Shown piece by piece: positions 1 to 6,605 of a stretch of DNA of 11,182 nt. The stretch's first letter is position 1; each line of letters starts with the position of its first letter. The notes under the pieces are model-generated. The model was given only the letters and a program-made list of their open reading frames with translations. It was not told where the DNA came from and did no database searches. The stretch lies in assembly GCA_946623485.1 (NCBI GenBank), contig CAMORF010000032.1, positions 1 to 11,182 on the forward strand. The letters are read 5' to 3'. The stretch comes from an uncultured Clostridia bacterium (GTDB lineage Bacteria > Bacillota > Clostridia > Lachnospirales > Lachnospiraceae). The translations under genes and the position numbers were made by a program.

Positions 1-99
1 TTCATTTTATCATATTGAAACATGCTTGTCCACAGTGAAGAACGCCTGTTTCGACACAAGTCACACCCCCGCCAGCGTAATTGTCCACTGCCACACAGT
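1..99. other. Gene-free edge segment downstream of the ABC-F gene
   Basis: These 99 bases follow the stop codon of the ABC-F gene on the minus strand. I see no supported coding region, and no hairpin followed by a T-run that would make an intrinsic terminator on either strand. Transcription of the upstream operon may therefore end outside the window. Confidence 0.5.
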
Positions 100-1731
100 T
101 CAGTCCTCCCCGTGCTCCAGGGAAGTGTAAACCGTCCGTTTCCTTGCCATCTCATCGCTTGCCAGGTACTCGTCATAGGTCGTGATCTTATCGATCAGCT
201 TTCCATTAGGCAGGATCTCCATGATCCGGTTTGCCGTTGTCTGCACGATCTGATGGTCTCGGGAGGAAAACAGGAGCACGCCCGGGAATTTAATCATTCC
301 ATTGTTGAGCGCCGTGATGGATTCCATGTCCAGGTGGTTGGTGGGTTCGTCAAATACCAGCACATTTGCCCCGGAGATCATCATCTTGGAGAACAGGCAG
401 CGTACCTTCTCTCCTCCGGACAGTACCCTGACATACTTGTCGCCGTCGTCTCCCGCAAAGAGCATGCGCCCCAGGAACCCGCGTACATAGGTCTGGTCCT
501 TGATCTGGGAGTACTGCGTCAGCCACTGGGCGATGGTCAGGTCGTTGTCGAACTCCTGCGTGTAGTCCTTCGGAAAATAAGCCACCTTTGTGGTCACGCC
601 CCATTTGAAGGTGCCCTCATCCGGCTCCTCCTCTCCCATGAGGATCCGGAAGAACATGGTCTTGGCGATCTCATTTCCGCCGACAAATGCCACCTTGTCG
701 TCATGTCCCAGGGTGAAGGAAATGTCATCGAGCAGCTTTACGCCGTTGACGGTCTTGGAGAGGTTGTGGACCTCCAGCACCTCGTTTCCGATCTCCCGCT
801 CGGGCCTGAAATCGATATAAGGGTATTTGCGGCTGGAGGGCCGGATATCGTCCAGCTGGATCTTTTCCAGCGCCCTCTTGCGGCTGGTCGCCTGCTTGGA
901 CTTGGAGGCATTGGCGGAGAAACGGCGGATGAATTCCTGCAGCTCCTTGATCTTCTCTTCCTTCTTCTTGTTGGCTTCCTTCATCTGGCGGATCATCAGC
1001 TGGGAGGATTCATACCAGAAATCATAGTTGCCTGCGTACAGCTGGATCTTTCCGTAATCAATGTCAGCGATATTCGTGCAGACCTTGTTCAGAAAATACC
1101 GGTCATGGGATACCACGATGACGATGTTGTCAAAGTTGATCAGAAACTCTTCCAGCCATCCGATCGCGTCCAGGTCCAGGTGGTTTGTGGGCTCATCGAG
1201 AAGCAGAATATCCGGATTGCCGAACAGGGCGCGGGCAAGCAGGACCTTCACCTTCTGGTTGCCGTTCAGCTCCTTCATCAGCACATGATGCTGCTCTGTC
1301 GGGATCCCCAGTCCGTTCAGCAAAGATTCCGCGTCAGACTCCGCCTCCCATCCGTTCATCTCGGCAAACTCCGTCTCCAGCTCGCTTGCCCGGATCCCGT
1401 CCTCGTCGGAAAAATCCGGCTTGGCATACAACGCGTCCTTCTCCTTCGAGATCTCAAACAGGCGCATATTTCCCTGGATGACCGTCTCCAGCACATCCTG
1501 CTCATCATATTTAAAATGGTCCTGCTCCAGTACGCTCATGCGCTCTCCCGGCGTAATGGTTACCGTACCGGATGTGGTCTCAAGCTCTCCGGAAAGAATC
1601 CTGAGGAAGGTTGACTTGCCTGCGCCGTTCGCGCCGATCACGCCATAACACCCCTCTGTAAACTTAATGTTGACATCCTCAAACAACGCCTTTTTGCCCA
1701 GCCGGAGTGTTACGTCATTTACACTGATCAT
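100..1731 (-). CDS. ABC-F family ATPase, YkpA/YbiT-like
   Basis: A soluble 543-aa protein with two ABC ATPase domains and no membrane segment. ABC-F proteins bind the ribosomal E site and gate or rescue translation; some give antibiotic resistance, but nothing here points to that. Domain 1 has Walker A GANGAGKS (residues 33-40), signature LNGNQ (155-159), Walker B ILLLDE (175-180) and switch His209. A charged linker (about 250-310, rich in K/E/R) is the expected tRNA-contacting region. Domain 2 has Walker A-like GGNEIAKT (351-358), signature LSGGE (437-441), Walker B VLVFDE (457-462) and Arg491 where the switch His is expected. From memory it resembles Bacillus YkpA over its whole length, hence the sub-family call. 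The ATG overlaps the stop of the cyclase gene as ATGA, with AAAGGAG about 12 bases upstream, so it is probably the last gene of a coupled three-gene operon. The molecular target is unknown. Confidence 0.93.
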   Translation of the reverse strand: MISVNDVTLRLGKKALFEDVNIKFTEGCYGVIGANGAGKSTFLRILSGELETTSGTVTITPGERMSVLEQDHFKYDEQDVLETVIQGNMRLFEISKEKDALYAKPDFSDEDGIRASELETEFAEMNGWEAESDAESLLNGLGIPTEQHHVLMKELNGNQKVKVLLARALFGNPDILLLDEPTNHLDLDAIGWLEEFLINFDNIVIVVSHDRYFLNKVCTNIADIDYGKIQLYAGNYDFWYESSQLMIRQMKEANKKKEEKIKELQEFIRRFSANASKSKQATSRKRALEKIQLDDIRPSSRKYPYIDFRPEREIGNEVLEVHNLSKTVNGVKLLDDISFTLGHDDKVAFVGGNEIAKTMFFRILMGEEEPDEGTFKWGVTTKVAYFPKDYTQEFDNDLTIAQWLTQYSQIKDQTYVRGFLGRMLFAGDDGDKYVRVLSGGEKVRCLFSKMMISGANVLVFDEPTNHLDMESITALNNGMIKFPGVLLFSSRDHQIVQTTANRIMEILPNGKLIDKITTYDEYLASDEMARKRTVYTSLEHGED

Positions 1732-3449
1732 CTCGCCCTCTCTCTCCTTTCTCTCGATCGCGCCTGGTCATTTTTCGCATGGATGGCCTGCTTCATCTCG
1801 TACATCTTCCTGTCTGCCCTGCGGTATACGTCTTCATAGAAATGATCTTCCTTCGGGTCAAACACAGCCAGGCCGTAAGCAACGGAGACACGCAGGTAAG
1901 GCTCCTTCGCGCTCTCGTTATTTGTCCGGATCCGCCGCTCCAGCTCTGACATCTTCTCATTGCGGCACTCATACTCGGAGTCCTTCAGGATCACCGTAAA
2001 CTCATCTCCGCCAATCCTGTAGACCGCTGAAAGGGGAAATGTTCTGCAGATGATGGAAGCCACCTTCATCAGGACAATGTCCCCGGCGCTGTGCCCGTAC
2101 CTGTCATTTGTCTCCTTCAGGTAATTCAGGTCCAGCATGACCACCGCGAATTCCCCAAATCCTTTCTGGATCGTCTCTTCGAGGGCACTTTGCTCTATCC
2201 GGTAAGCCGCGACATTTTTCACCCTTGTCAAAGCATCCTGGTAAGCCAGCGCCTCCATGCTGTCCGAATACTGTTTCAAGTGCTCCACGGCCGTCCGGAA
2301 TGCCCTGGTCAATTCCCCTACCTCGTCCGAAGTCTCCCGGGGGAATTCCACGTCATAATTGCCTGTGCTCAACTGATTCGCCGCGGCGGCCAGCTGCCTC
2401 AAAGGCCTTGTGATATGGTTCGAGATCAGGATCAGGGCAACGGCAGCCAAAGCAAACAGGATCAGGACAAGAACAAGCAGATAGTTCAGCGTATCATTTG
2501 CGACACGAAAGATCTCATGATAGCCGTCACACAAAACCAGCTTCATCCCGTTCCGCAGCGTCATGAACACCATAACCCGGTCATTGCCATGAAACAGATA
2601 ATGAATGATAGAACTGCTTTCGCTCTTCCCCATCTCCTCTTCGCCGTCCAGAACCTCATCCGCTTCATCGCCGTGGACATCTTCATGTTTCAGGAAGCTG
2701 GGATGATAGTGCACAGACCCGTCCGAGGCCTTCAGATACATGTATCCGGTTTCTTTGTAACGGATGTCATTGATCTCATCCAGGAGCTGGAGAAAGTCAA
2801 TATCCATCCCGATCAGCCCGATCAGCGTAGACCCGCAATATACCGGTGCCTCATAGGAGATCATCGAAACATTGATATTCTCGTTGAGGTACGGATCCAG
2901 CCACATCGGAGTGCCACGTTCGATGGGCAGATAATACCAGCCGACATGTTCCATATCATCCTTTGGATAATCCAGAACCTGGGTCAGAGGCTCCTGGAGG
3001 AATTCCCCGCTTGCGGATTTAACATAAAACACGCCCTCCTCCGACTGATTGATAAAATCCAACGAATAACGGAAATAAATCGTCCGCGCGTCCTCAATCC
3101 GCTTTGCGCTCAGAAGCAGCATGGACTCCGCCTGTTCGAGCACCTTGTCCCGAAAGGACCGGTCTGTTCTCATCTTTTCCAGGGCACCCGGCGCTTCCGC
3201 CTGCCGAAGGAACCAGCTGGATACTGATGAGACGGAATCTTCAATCCGCAGAAGCTGTGTGTTAATCTCCATCCCCCGTTCCCGGCAGAACAGATTCATC
3301 TCATACCCTGACTCCCGCATCAGGACGTTCCGCATGTTCCGGTACATCACGATGGCCATCGATCCGGACAACGCAACCGTTACTGCAAGCAGCAGATTCA
3401 TGAGTTTAAACCGTATGCTGATTGTATGTTTTTTTTGTCCCCTGTTCAT
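1728..3449 (-). CDS. Transmembrane diguanylate cyclase (dCache-HAMP-GGDEF)
   Basis: A 573-aa receptor predicted to make cyclic di-GMP from two GTP at the inner face of the membrane. Residues about 16-36 and 322-343 are hydrophobic membrane segments. The 285 residues between them face outside and carry dCache-like features (WYYLPIERG at 171-179, a GMDID segment at 214-218). A HAMP linker follows (about 344-396, with ITRPLRQL), then a GGDEF domain (about 400-555). The catalytic GGDEF is intact at 480-484, and Asp440 in the LDLNYLKETNDRYGH stretch is the expected metal ligand. The RxxD inhibitory site normally found just upstream of GGDEF is absent (FPLS there instead), so classical product inhibition is unlikely. 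The sensed ligand cannot be read from sequence. The start has AGGAG 9 bases upstream and overlaps the GNAT stop codon as ATGA; its own stop overlaps the ABC-F start the same way. No EAL or HD-GYP partner is in the window. Confidence 0.93.
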   Translation of the reverse strand: MNRGQKKHTISIRFKLMNLLLAVTVALSGSMAIVMYRNMRNVLMRESGYEMNLFCRERGMEINTQLLRIEDSVSSVSSWFLRQAEAPGALEKMRTDRSFRDKVLEQAESMLLLSAKRIEDARTIYFRYSLDFINQSEEGVFYVKSASGEFLQEPLTQVLDYPKDDMEHVGWYYLPIERGTPMWLDPYLNENINVSMISYEAPVYCGSTLIGLIGMDIDFLQLLDEINDIRYKETGYMYLKASDGSVHYHPSFLKHEDVHGDEADEVLDGEEEMGKSESSSIIHYLFHGNDRVMVFMTLRNGMKLVLCDGYHEIFRVANDTLNYLLVLVLILFALAAVALILISNHITRPLRQLAAAANQLSTGNYDVEFPRETSDEVGELTRAFRTAVEHLKQYSDSMEALAYQDALTRVKNVAAYRIEQSALEETIQKGFGEFAVVMLDLNYLKETNDRYGHSAGDIVLMKVASIICRTFPLSAVYRIGGDEFTVILKDSEYECRNEKMSELERRIRTNNESAKEPYLRVSVAYGLAVFDPKEDHFYEDVYRRADRKMYEMKQAIHAKNDQARSRERRERAR

Positions 3450-4270
3450 GTTCTCCTGCTCCTGAACCAGTAGGTGTAAAAGTCGGAAAAGCCGAGTGAT
3501 TCATACAATCTCCTCGCCCTCCGGTTCTCCGACGTCACCTGAAGATAAGCCCGCCTCGCCCCAAGGCACTCCGCCTCCCGAAGGAGCGTCGAACAGACTG
3601 CCCGTGCGTACCCCCGGTTCCAGCAGCTCGGGCTGACATAGATGGCGTAGATCCCGACCCAGTCCCGATCCCGGATCCCCAGCCCGGACGCAACCATTCT
3701 TCCATCAATTTCCACCGATGCGACAATTGTCTTCTTCGGGATTGCGGCATACATCTTCGGAACAATCCTGCGCAAGGTAGGATCTGAAGTGCCGTTCAGG
3801 GAAAACAGTCCTTGCATCCATTCCTCTGTCACAAACGCCTTCAGCTGTACGGTCAGGTCTTCCCGGAAATGCACCAGGGTTGGCAGGTTCAGCCTGTTGT
3901 CAAACAGGTATTCCTTGCCCGCAGGTTCCATCAGGGCAGAATCCCTGATGTCCATCGTCATGACATCCGTCCGGTGCCGTATGGCATATCCTCTGTCTTC
4001 CAGCATCCGGTCAAATCCCGGATCCAGCAGCGGCTGAATCTTAAAATTAGCCGGACAGCGCAATTCCCTGTAGATCTCTTCACAATAGGCAATCTTCTCG
4101 CCAAGCGGGATTGTGCTTTCCCCGATCTGTTCTACCGAATTCGTGCGGTAGGTATAATTATGGGAATACCGCAAAAGCCAGCCATCATAAAACTCAGCCC
4201 GGTAGGACGGCCAGGCGTTAAGGGACATCTCCTCCATGTATTTGATTTCCTGGTTCCGATTTTCCTGCAC
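3446..4270 (-). CDS. GNAT family N-acetyltransferase
   Basis: Predicted acetyl-CoA-dependent N-acetyltransferase of about 274 aa; substrate unknown. The N-terminal half has the NAWPSYRAEFYDGWLLR and RTNSV stretches typical of a two-part GNAT group (Rv0428c-like C-terminal GNAT, recalled from family knowledge). The C-terminal half holds the acetyl-CoA fold: GIYAIYVSPSCWNRGYARAV with the N-R-G-Y-A pyrophosphate loop, then the VTSENRRARRLYESLGF motif B. I place the start at GTG 4270, because AGGAGG lies 4 bases upstream and the resulting N-terminus fits the family. The frame stays open to an ATG at 4330, but no ribosome site precedes that ATG. An ATG at 4237 is a weaker alternative. The stop overlaps the cyclase start as ATGA, so it is the first gene of a coupled trio. 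It has no membrane segment or signal peptide. Confidence 0.88.
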   Translation of the reverse strand: MQENRNQEIKYMEEMSLNAWPSYRAEFYDGWLLRYSHNYTYRTNSVEQIGESTIPLGEKIAYCEEIYRELRCPANFKIQPLLDPGFDRMLEDRGYAIRHRTDVMTMDIRDSALMEPAGKEYLFDNRLNLPTLVHFREDLTVQLKAFVTEEWMQGLFSLNGTSDPTLRRIVPKMYAAIPKKTIVASVEIDGRMVASGLGIRDRDWVGIYAIYVSPSCWNRGYARAVCSTLLREAECLGARRAYLQVTSENRRARRLYESLGFSDFYTYWFRSRRT

Positions 4271-4342
4271 GCTTCCTCCTGCTTCACCACCAGTGTCCTG
4301 TCTCAATGACTTTTGCATGAATAACAACATCTTGCATTCATC

Positions 4343-4360
4343 TGATGCGTTTGATGCGTT
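4343..4360. repeat. Perfect 9-bp tandem repeat TGATGCGTT x2
   Basis: TGATGCGTT occurs at 4343-4351 and again directly at 4352-4360. It lies upstream of the preferred GNAT start and next to the hairpin region, outside any gene if the GTG start is right. It could be a small replication-slippage duplication or a pair of binding half-sites; nothing in the sequence decides between these. Confidence 0.6.
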
Positions 4361-4375
4361 GGTCTTCGCTTCGCT

Positions 4376-4423
4376 CCGGTCGGCGCGAAACGCGTGTCAT
4401 TGACACGCAGCGCCGTCAGCCGG
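4376..4423. other. Long compound hairpin in the methyltransferase-GNAT gap
   Basis: Nested inverted repeats are readable directly. The inner stem GCGTGTC (4392-4398) pairs with GACACGC (4402-4408) across a 3-base loop. The middle stem CGGCGC (4381-4386) pairs with GCGCCG (4410-4415), and the outer CCGG (4376-4379) pairs with CCGG (4420-4423). It begins right at the stop codon of the methyltransferase gene (TGA at 4416-4418). No T-run follows on either strand, so it is not a standard intrinsic terminator. It may mark the 3' end of the methyltransferase mRNA, protect RNA, or act as a protein-binding palindrome. Confidence 0.6.
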
Positions 4424-5318
4424 CAGACCATCTTCCTGCTGCCCCGCAGGGCAAAAACAGCCCGCTGTCCGTAACGGGGAGCCCGACCTCCTGCGCTTCA
4501 ACCGTCCCCCCATGCCGATTTACCACCTCTGTGGAAATCAGGTAGGTCAGAACCGCCGGTGCCAGGCCTGTCGTATAGGAATTCAACAGATAAAACAAGG
4601 GTCTGTCAGACAGCAGGGCAGCCGTCAGCCTGACCAGCTCATGGAGATTGTCTTCCAGCTTCCACAGCTCCCCCTTCGGGCCGCGGCCATAAGAAGGAGG
4701 ATCCATGATAATCCCGTCATAACGGTTTCCTCTCCGGATCTCACGTTCCACGAATTTTCTGCAGTCATCGGTCAGCCACCGGATGGGCGCGTCCGACAGG
4801 CCGCTGGAAGCTGCATTTTCCTTTGCCCAAAGCGTCATCCCCTTGGATGCGTCTACATGGGTCACGGCCGCGCCAGCGCTTGCCGCCGCGATGGTTGCGC
4901 CTCCCGTATAGGCGAACAGGTTCAGGACCTTCACCGGATTGGCCGAATGAGAACCCCGGCCGCCCCTGGCCTCTTTGCGGATCAATCCGGAGAACCACTC
5001 CCAATTGACCGCCTGCTCCGGGAACAGTCCGGTGTGCTTGAAGGAAAATGGCTTCAGGTGAAAGGTCAGGCTCTTGTCCGCAAGCGTATATCCGATCGTC
5101 CACTGCTTCGGCAGGTCCAGAAATTCCCATTCCCCGCCGCCGGATCTGGAACGGTGGTAGCGGGCATTGGCCTTTCTCCAGCGTGGGTCCTTGCGCTCTG
5201 TATCCCAGATCACCTGCGGATCCGGGCGCACCAGAAGGTAATTCCCCCAGCGCTCCAGCTTCTCCCCCCTGGAGGTGTCCAGGATCTCATAATCAGACCA
5301 TCCATCTGCAACAAACAT
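4416..5318 (-). CDS. Class I SAM-dependent methyltransferase (RlmI/COG1092-like)
   Basis: A 300-aa cytoplasmic methyltransferase using S-adenosylmethionine. The SAM-binding motif I is VLNLFAYTGGATIAAASAGA region (131-150), with an acidic ribose-binding residue at Asp156 (VDAS). The catalytic-type motif IV is DPPSY (206-210), followed by GRGPKGELWKLED. The HTGLFPEQAVNW stretch (95-106) is typical of the Methyltrans_SAM family related to the 23S rRNA m5C enzyme RlmI. Unlike RlmI, there is no N-terminal PUA RNA-binding domain and the protein is about 100 aa shorter, so RNA is a likely but unproven substrate. The start ATG has AGGAG 8 bases upstream. It stands alone, with 143 bp to the HAD gene upstream and a hairpin at its own stop codon. 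Confidence 0.88.
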   Translation of the reverse strand: MFVADGWSDYEILDTSRGEKLERWGNYLLVRPDPQVIWDTERKDPRWRKANARYHRSRSGGGEWEFLDLPKQWTIGYTLADKSLTFHLKPFSFKHTGLFPEQAVNWEWFSGLIRKEARGGRGSHSANPVKVLNLFAYTGGATIAAASAGAAVTHVDASKGMTLWAKENAASSGLSDAPIRWLTDDCRKFVEREIRRGNRYDGIIMDPPSYGRGPKGELWKLEDNLHELVRLTAALLSDRPLFYLLNSYTTGLAPAVLTYLISTEVVNRHGGTVEAQEVGLPVTDSGLFLPCGAAGRWSAG

Positions 5319-5344
5319 TCCACTGTCTCCTCATGTGGCTCATC

Positions 5345-5350
5345 AGTATA
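5345..5350 (-). promoter_or_regulatory. Possible -10 box of the methyltransferase gene
   Basis: TATACT on the minus strand lies 27 bases before the ATG, which would give a leader of about 20 nt including the AGGAG site. No good -35 hexamer is found at 16-18 bases spacing. It could be a weak or activator-dependent promoter, or chance. Confidence 0.3.
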
Positions 5351-5453
5351 CGCACGAACATGTCAGATTGCCGTTAAGCTTCTGCATGCACCCCTTGCCT
5401 GCTTGCCCGGTTACCTGTGATTTACTCCTTATATGCAATTCCGGTTACTATCC

Positions 5454-5485
5454 TGAAAAGCTCATTCAGTGAAAAGCTCATCCAG
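5454..5485. repeat. 16-bp tandem duplication across the HAD stop codon
   Basis: TGAAAAGCTCATTCAG (5454-5469) is followed immediately by TGAAAAGCTCATCCAG (5470-5485), a 15 of 16 match. The HAD stop codon (5462-5464) falls inside the first copy. Because 16 is not a multiple of three, the duplication changes the reading frame downstream. Removing one copy in silico gives an open frame ending nine codons further on at a TAA. Confidence 0.8.
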
Positions 5486-6121
5486 GCACCCGGGAAGCTG
5501 CGAGAAGCTTTCTATCTGCGGAACCTGCTCTTTCCCGGCATCTATGTCTCCGAATCCATATCCGGCGTAAATGAACCCGCATCCCGCCTTACGCGATGCC
5601 GCGAGATCTCCCGCGGTATCCCCGACGTAAACTGCCTCATCCAGCCCGTTGCGTTCCACGCACAGACGGATATTGCTGCCCTTGTCCTGCAAGGTATCTT
5701 CAAAGCAAAGATGGTCTTCGATCAAGCCATCCACCCCAAGCGCCATCAGGAAGTCCTCGATGTACCCCTTCTGACAGTTGCTCACGATATACAGATGCCA
5801 TCCGGCATCGCGCAGGGATCTCAGCGTCCCGGCAACCTGCGGATAGATCCTGCCGGGATGAGACTTCATGTACTCCACCTCAAAACGCATCGCCGCATCC
5901 AGCACCTCGCGCCGCCTTTCCACCTCCAGGAAGGGGAACAACATGTCCGCGATCTCAAACATCGTTTTCCCAAGGCACTTCTGCATCTGATCAGGCGTAA
6001 TCACACGGTCCACATCAGGGAATTCTTTCAGCCGCTCATTCCAGGAATCCGTTATCACATCTACCGCATTCCATAAGGTTCCATCTACATCCAGAAGGAT
6101 GCCGCGCTTTTTCTTTGCCAT
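5462..6121 (-). CDS. HAD-superfamily hydrolase, phosphoglycolate phosphatase-like
   Basis: A 219-aa soluble phosphatase of the haloacid dehalogenase superfamily, which works through a phospho-aspartate intermediate with Mg2+. All four motifs are visible (numbering from the chosen start): DVDGTLW near residues 11-17 with the nucleophile and acid aspartates, SNC near 114-116, a lysine in QDKGSN, and GDTAGDLAASRKAG with the metal-binding acids. The helical cap between motifs I and II is of the HAD-IA/PGP type, and the length is normal for that group. The true substrate (phosphoglycolate, other sugar phosphates, a damaged metabolite) cannot be told. The start at 6121 is chosen because GGAGG lies 9 bases upstream and MAKKKRGILLDVDGT fits the family. 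A longer open frame to 6226 would run through the likely promoter. The C-terminus is shaped by a 16-bp tandem duplication. Confidence 0.9.
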   Translation of the reverse strand: MAKKKRGILLDVDGTLWNAVDVITDSWNERLKEFPDVDRVITPDQMQKCLGKTMFEIADMLFPFLEVERRREVLDAAMRFEVEYMKSHPGRIYPQVAGTLRSLRDAGWHLYIVSNCQKGYIEDFLMALGVDGLIEDHLCFEDTLQDKGSNIRLCVERNGLDEAVYVGDTAGDLAASRKAGCGFIYAGYGFGDIDAGKEQVPQIESFSQLPGCLDELFTE

Positions 6122-6179
6122 GTTCCTGCGCCTCCATGCCGTTCTCATATGATTCGGATTCAAAAGCCGCCTATAGATG

Positions 6180-6185
6180 ATTATA
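6180..6185 (-). promoter_or_regulatory. Possible -10 box of the HAD gene
   Basis: A consensus TATAAT on the minus strand sits about 58 bases before the chosen start codon. No recognisable -35 hexamer is found at the usual spacing, so this rests on the -10 alone. Confidence 0.4.
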
Positions 6186-6270
6186 GTGCAAAATGGCTCC
6201 AACGGATTGTTCCGCCTGGCCGGCATAAACCAGCCGTATCGTTAATATCATAACATCCCTGACACACATA

Positions 6271-6296
6271 CTGCCTGCGGCATATACCGCAGGCAG
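6271..6296 (-). terminator. GC-rich hairpin after rubredoxin, possible terminator
   Basis: A perfect 10-bp stem, CTGCCTGCGG (6271-6280) and CCGCAGGCAG (6287-6296), closes a 6-base loop. It lies 28 bases beyond the rubredoxin stop codon and upstream of the HAD promoter region, the right place for a terminator. The tract after it on the minus strand is TATGTGTGTC rather than a T-run, so termination would be weak or need a factor; RNA protection is an alternative role. Confidence 0.5.
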
Positions 6297-6323
6297 GCCA
6301 TCCCGTTCTCAGGCTTTCATTCC

Positions 6324-6482
6324 TCAGTCGGCGTCGCTGAACTCATCCTTCCCCGCGCCGCACAGCGGACATACGAAATCATCCGGAATGTCTTCCCACT
6401 TTGTTCCAGGCTCAATTCCGCCTTCCGGATATCCTTCTTCCTCGTTGTACTCCCAGCCGCAAAGATCACAAACCTTCTTCAT
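6324..6482 (-). CDS. Rubredoxin (stand-alone)
   Basis: A 52-aa cytoplasmic one-electron carrier with a single Fe(Cys)4 centre. The four ligands are Cys5, Cys8, Cys38 and Cys41 in two CxxCG knuckles (CDLCG and CPLCG), with 29 residues between the pairs, the spacing of classical rubredoxins. Other family marks are GIEPGT, the DIPDDF stretch and the KDEF tail. Trp10 and Phe36 replace the commoner Tyr and Trp at those core positions. AAAGGAGG lies about 9 bases before the ATG, a very strong ribosome site. It follows the flavodiiron gene in the same direction at 123 bp, so it is the natural electron donor to that enzyme or to other peroxide- and oxygen-removing proteins. It also has its own promoter. 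Confidence 0.95.
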   Translation of the reverse strand: MKKVCDLCGWEYNEEEGYPEGGIEPGTKWEDIPDDFVCPLCGAGKDEFSDAD

Positions 6483-6517
6483 GTTATGGTTCCTCCTTTT
6501 TATTCATCAGGCATAAA

Positions 6518-6541
6518 GCGGCCAGAAGGCTGCCCGGCCGC
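6518..6541 (-). promoter_or_regulatory. Hairpin in the rubredoxin leader
   Basis: GCGGCC (6518-6523) and GGCCGC (6536-6541) form a perfect 6-bp GC stem with a 12-base loop. It lies between the predicted transcription start near 6549 and the ribosome site near 6495. On the minus strand only TTT follows it, so it is a poor terminator. It may slow read-through from the flavodiiron gene or stabilise the short rubredoxin message. Confidence 0.4.
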
Positions 6542-6555
6542 CCTGTGTGCCTGAA

Positions 6556-6584
6556 AGTATATCATGTACCTGCAAATTCGGCAA
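6556..6584 (-). promoter_or_regulatory. Strong sigma-A type promoter for rubredoxin
   Basis: On the minus strand, TTGCCG (6579-6584, 4 of 6 to the -35 consensus) is separated by exactly 17 bases from TATACT (6556-6561, 5 of 6). A TG one base before the -10 gives an extended -10 element. Transcription would start near 6549 and give a leader of about 66 nt. This would let rubredoxin be made in excess of the flavodiiron protein. Confidence 0.75.
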
Positions 6585-6605
6585 GAATCACATACACGAA
6601 CCCTG

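Noticed and set aside
22..1614. 530-codon open frame on the plus strand opposite the ABC-F gene
   Set aside because: It is in exact codon register with the minus-strand gene, so its stops would need TTA, CTA or TCA sense codons, which this genome avoids. The translation is low-complexity Leu/His/Arg-rich with no recognisable domain.
2091..3227. 378-codon plus-strand open frame opposite the cyclase gene
   Set aside because: Also in register with the real gene, with no ribosome site and no domain pattern; an artefact of codon choice.
4331..4375. Search for a promoter before the GNAT gene
   Set aside because: No -10/-35 pair with acceptable spacing was found; the operon may be read from the methyltransferase transcript.
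4512..5420. 302-codon plus-strand open frame opposite the methyltransferase gene
   Set aside because: Mirror of the real gene in the same register; no family resemblance.
6122..6226. 35-residue N-terminal extension of the HAD protein
   Set aside because: It has no ribosome site, a sequence unlike HAD N-termini, and it runs through a consensus TATAAT; the ATG at 6121 has a good ribosome site.
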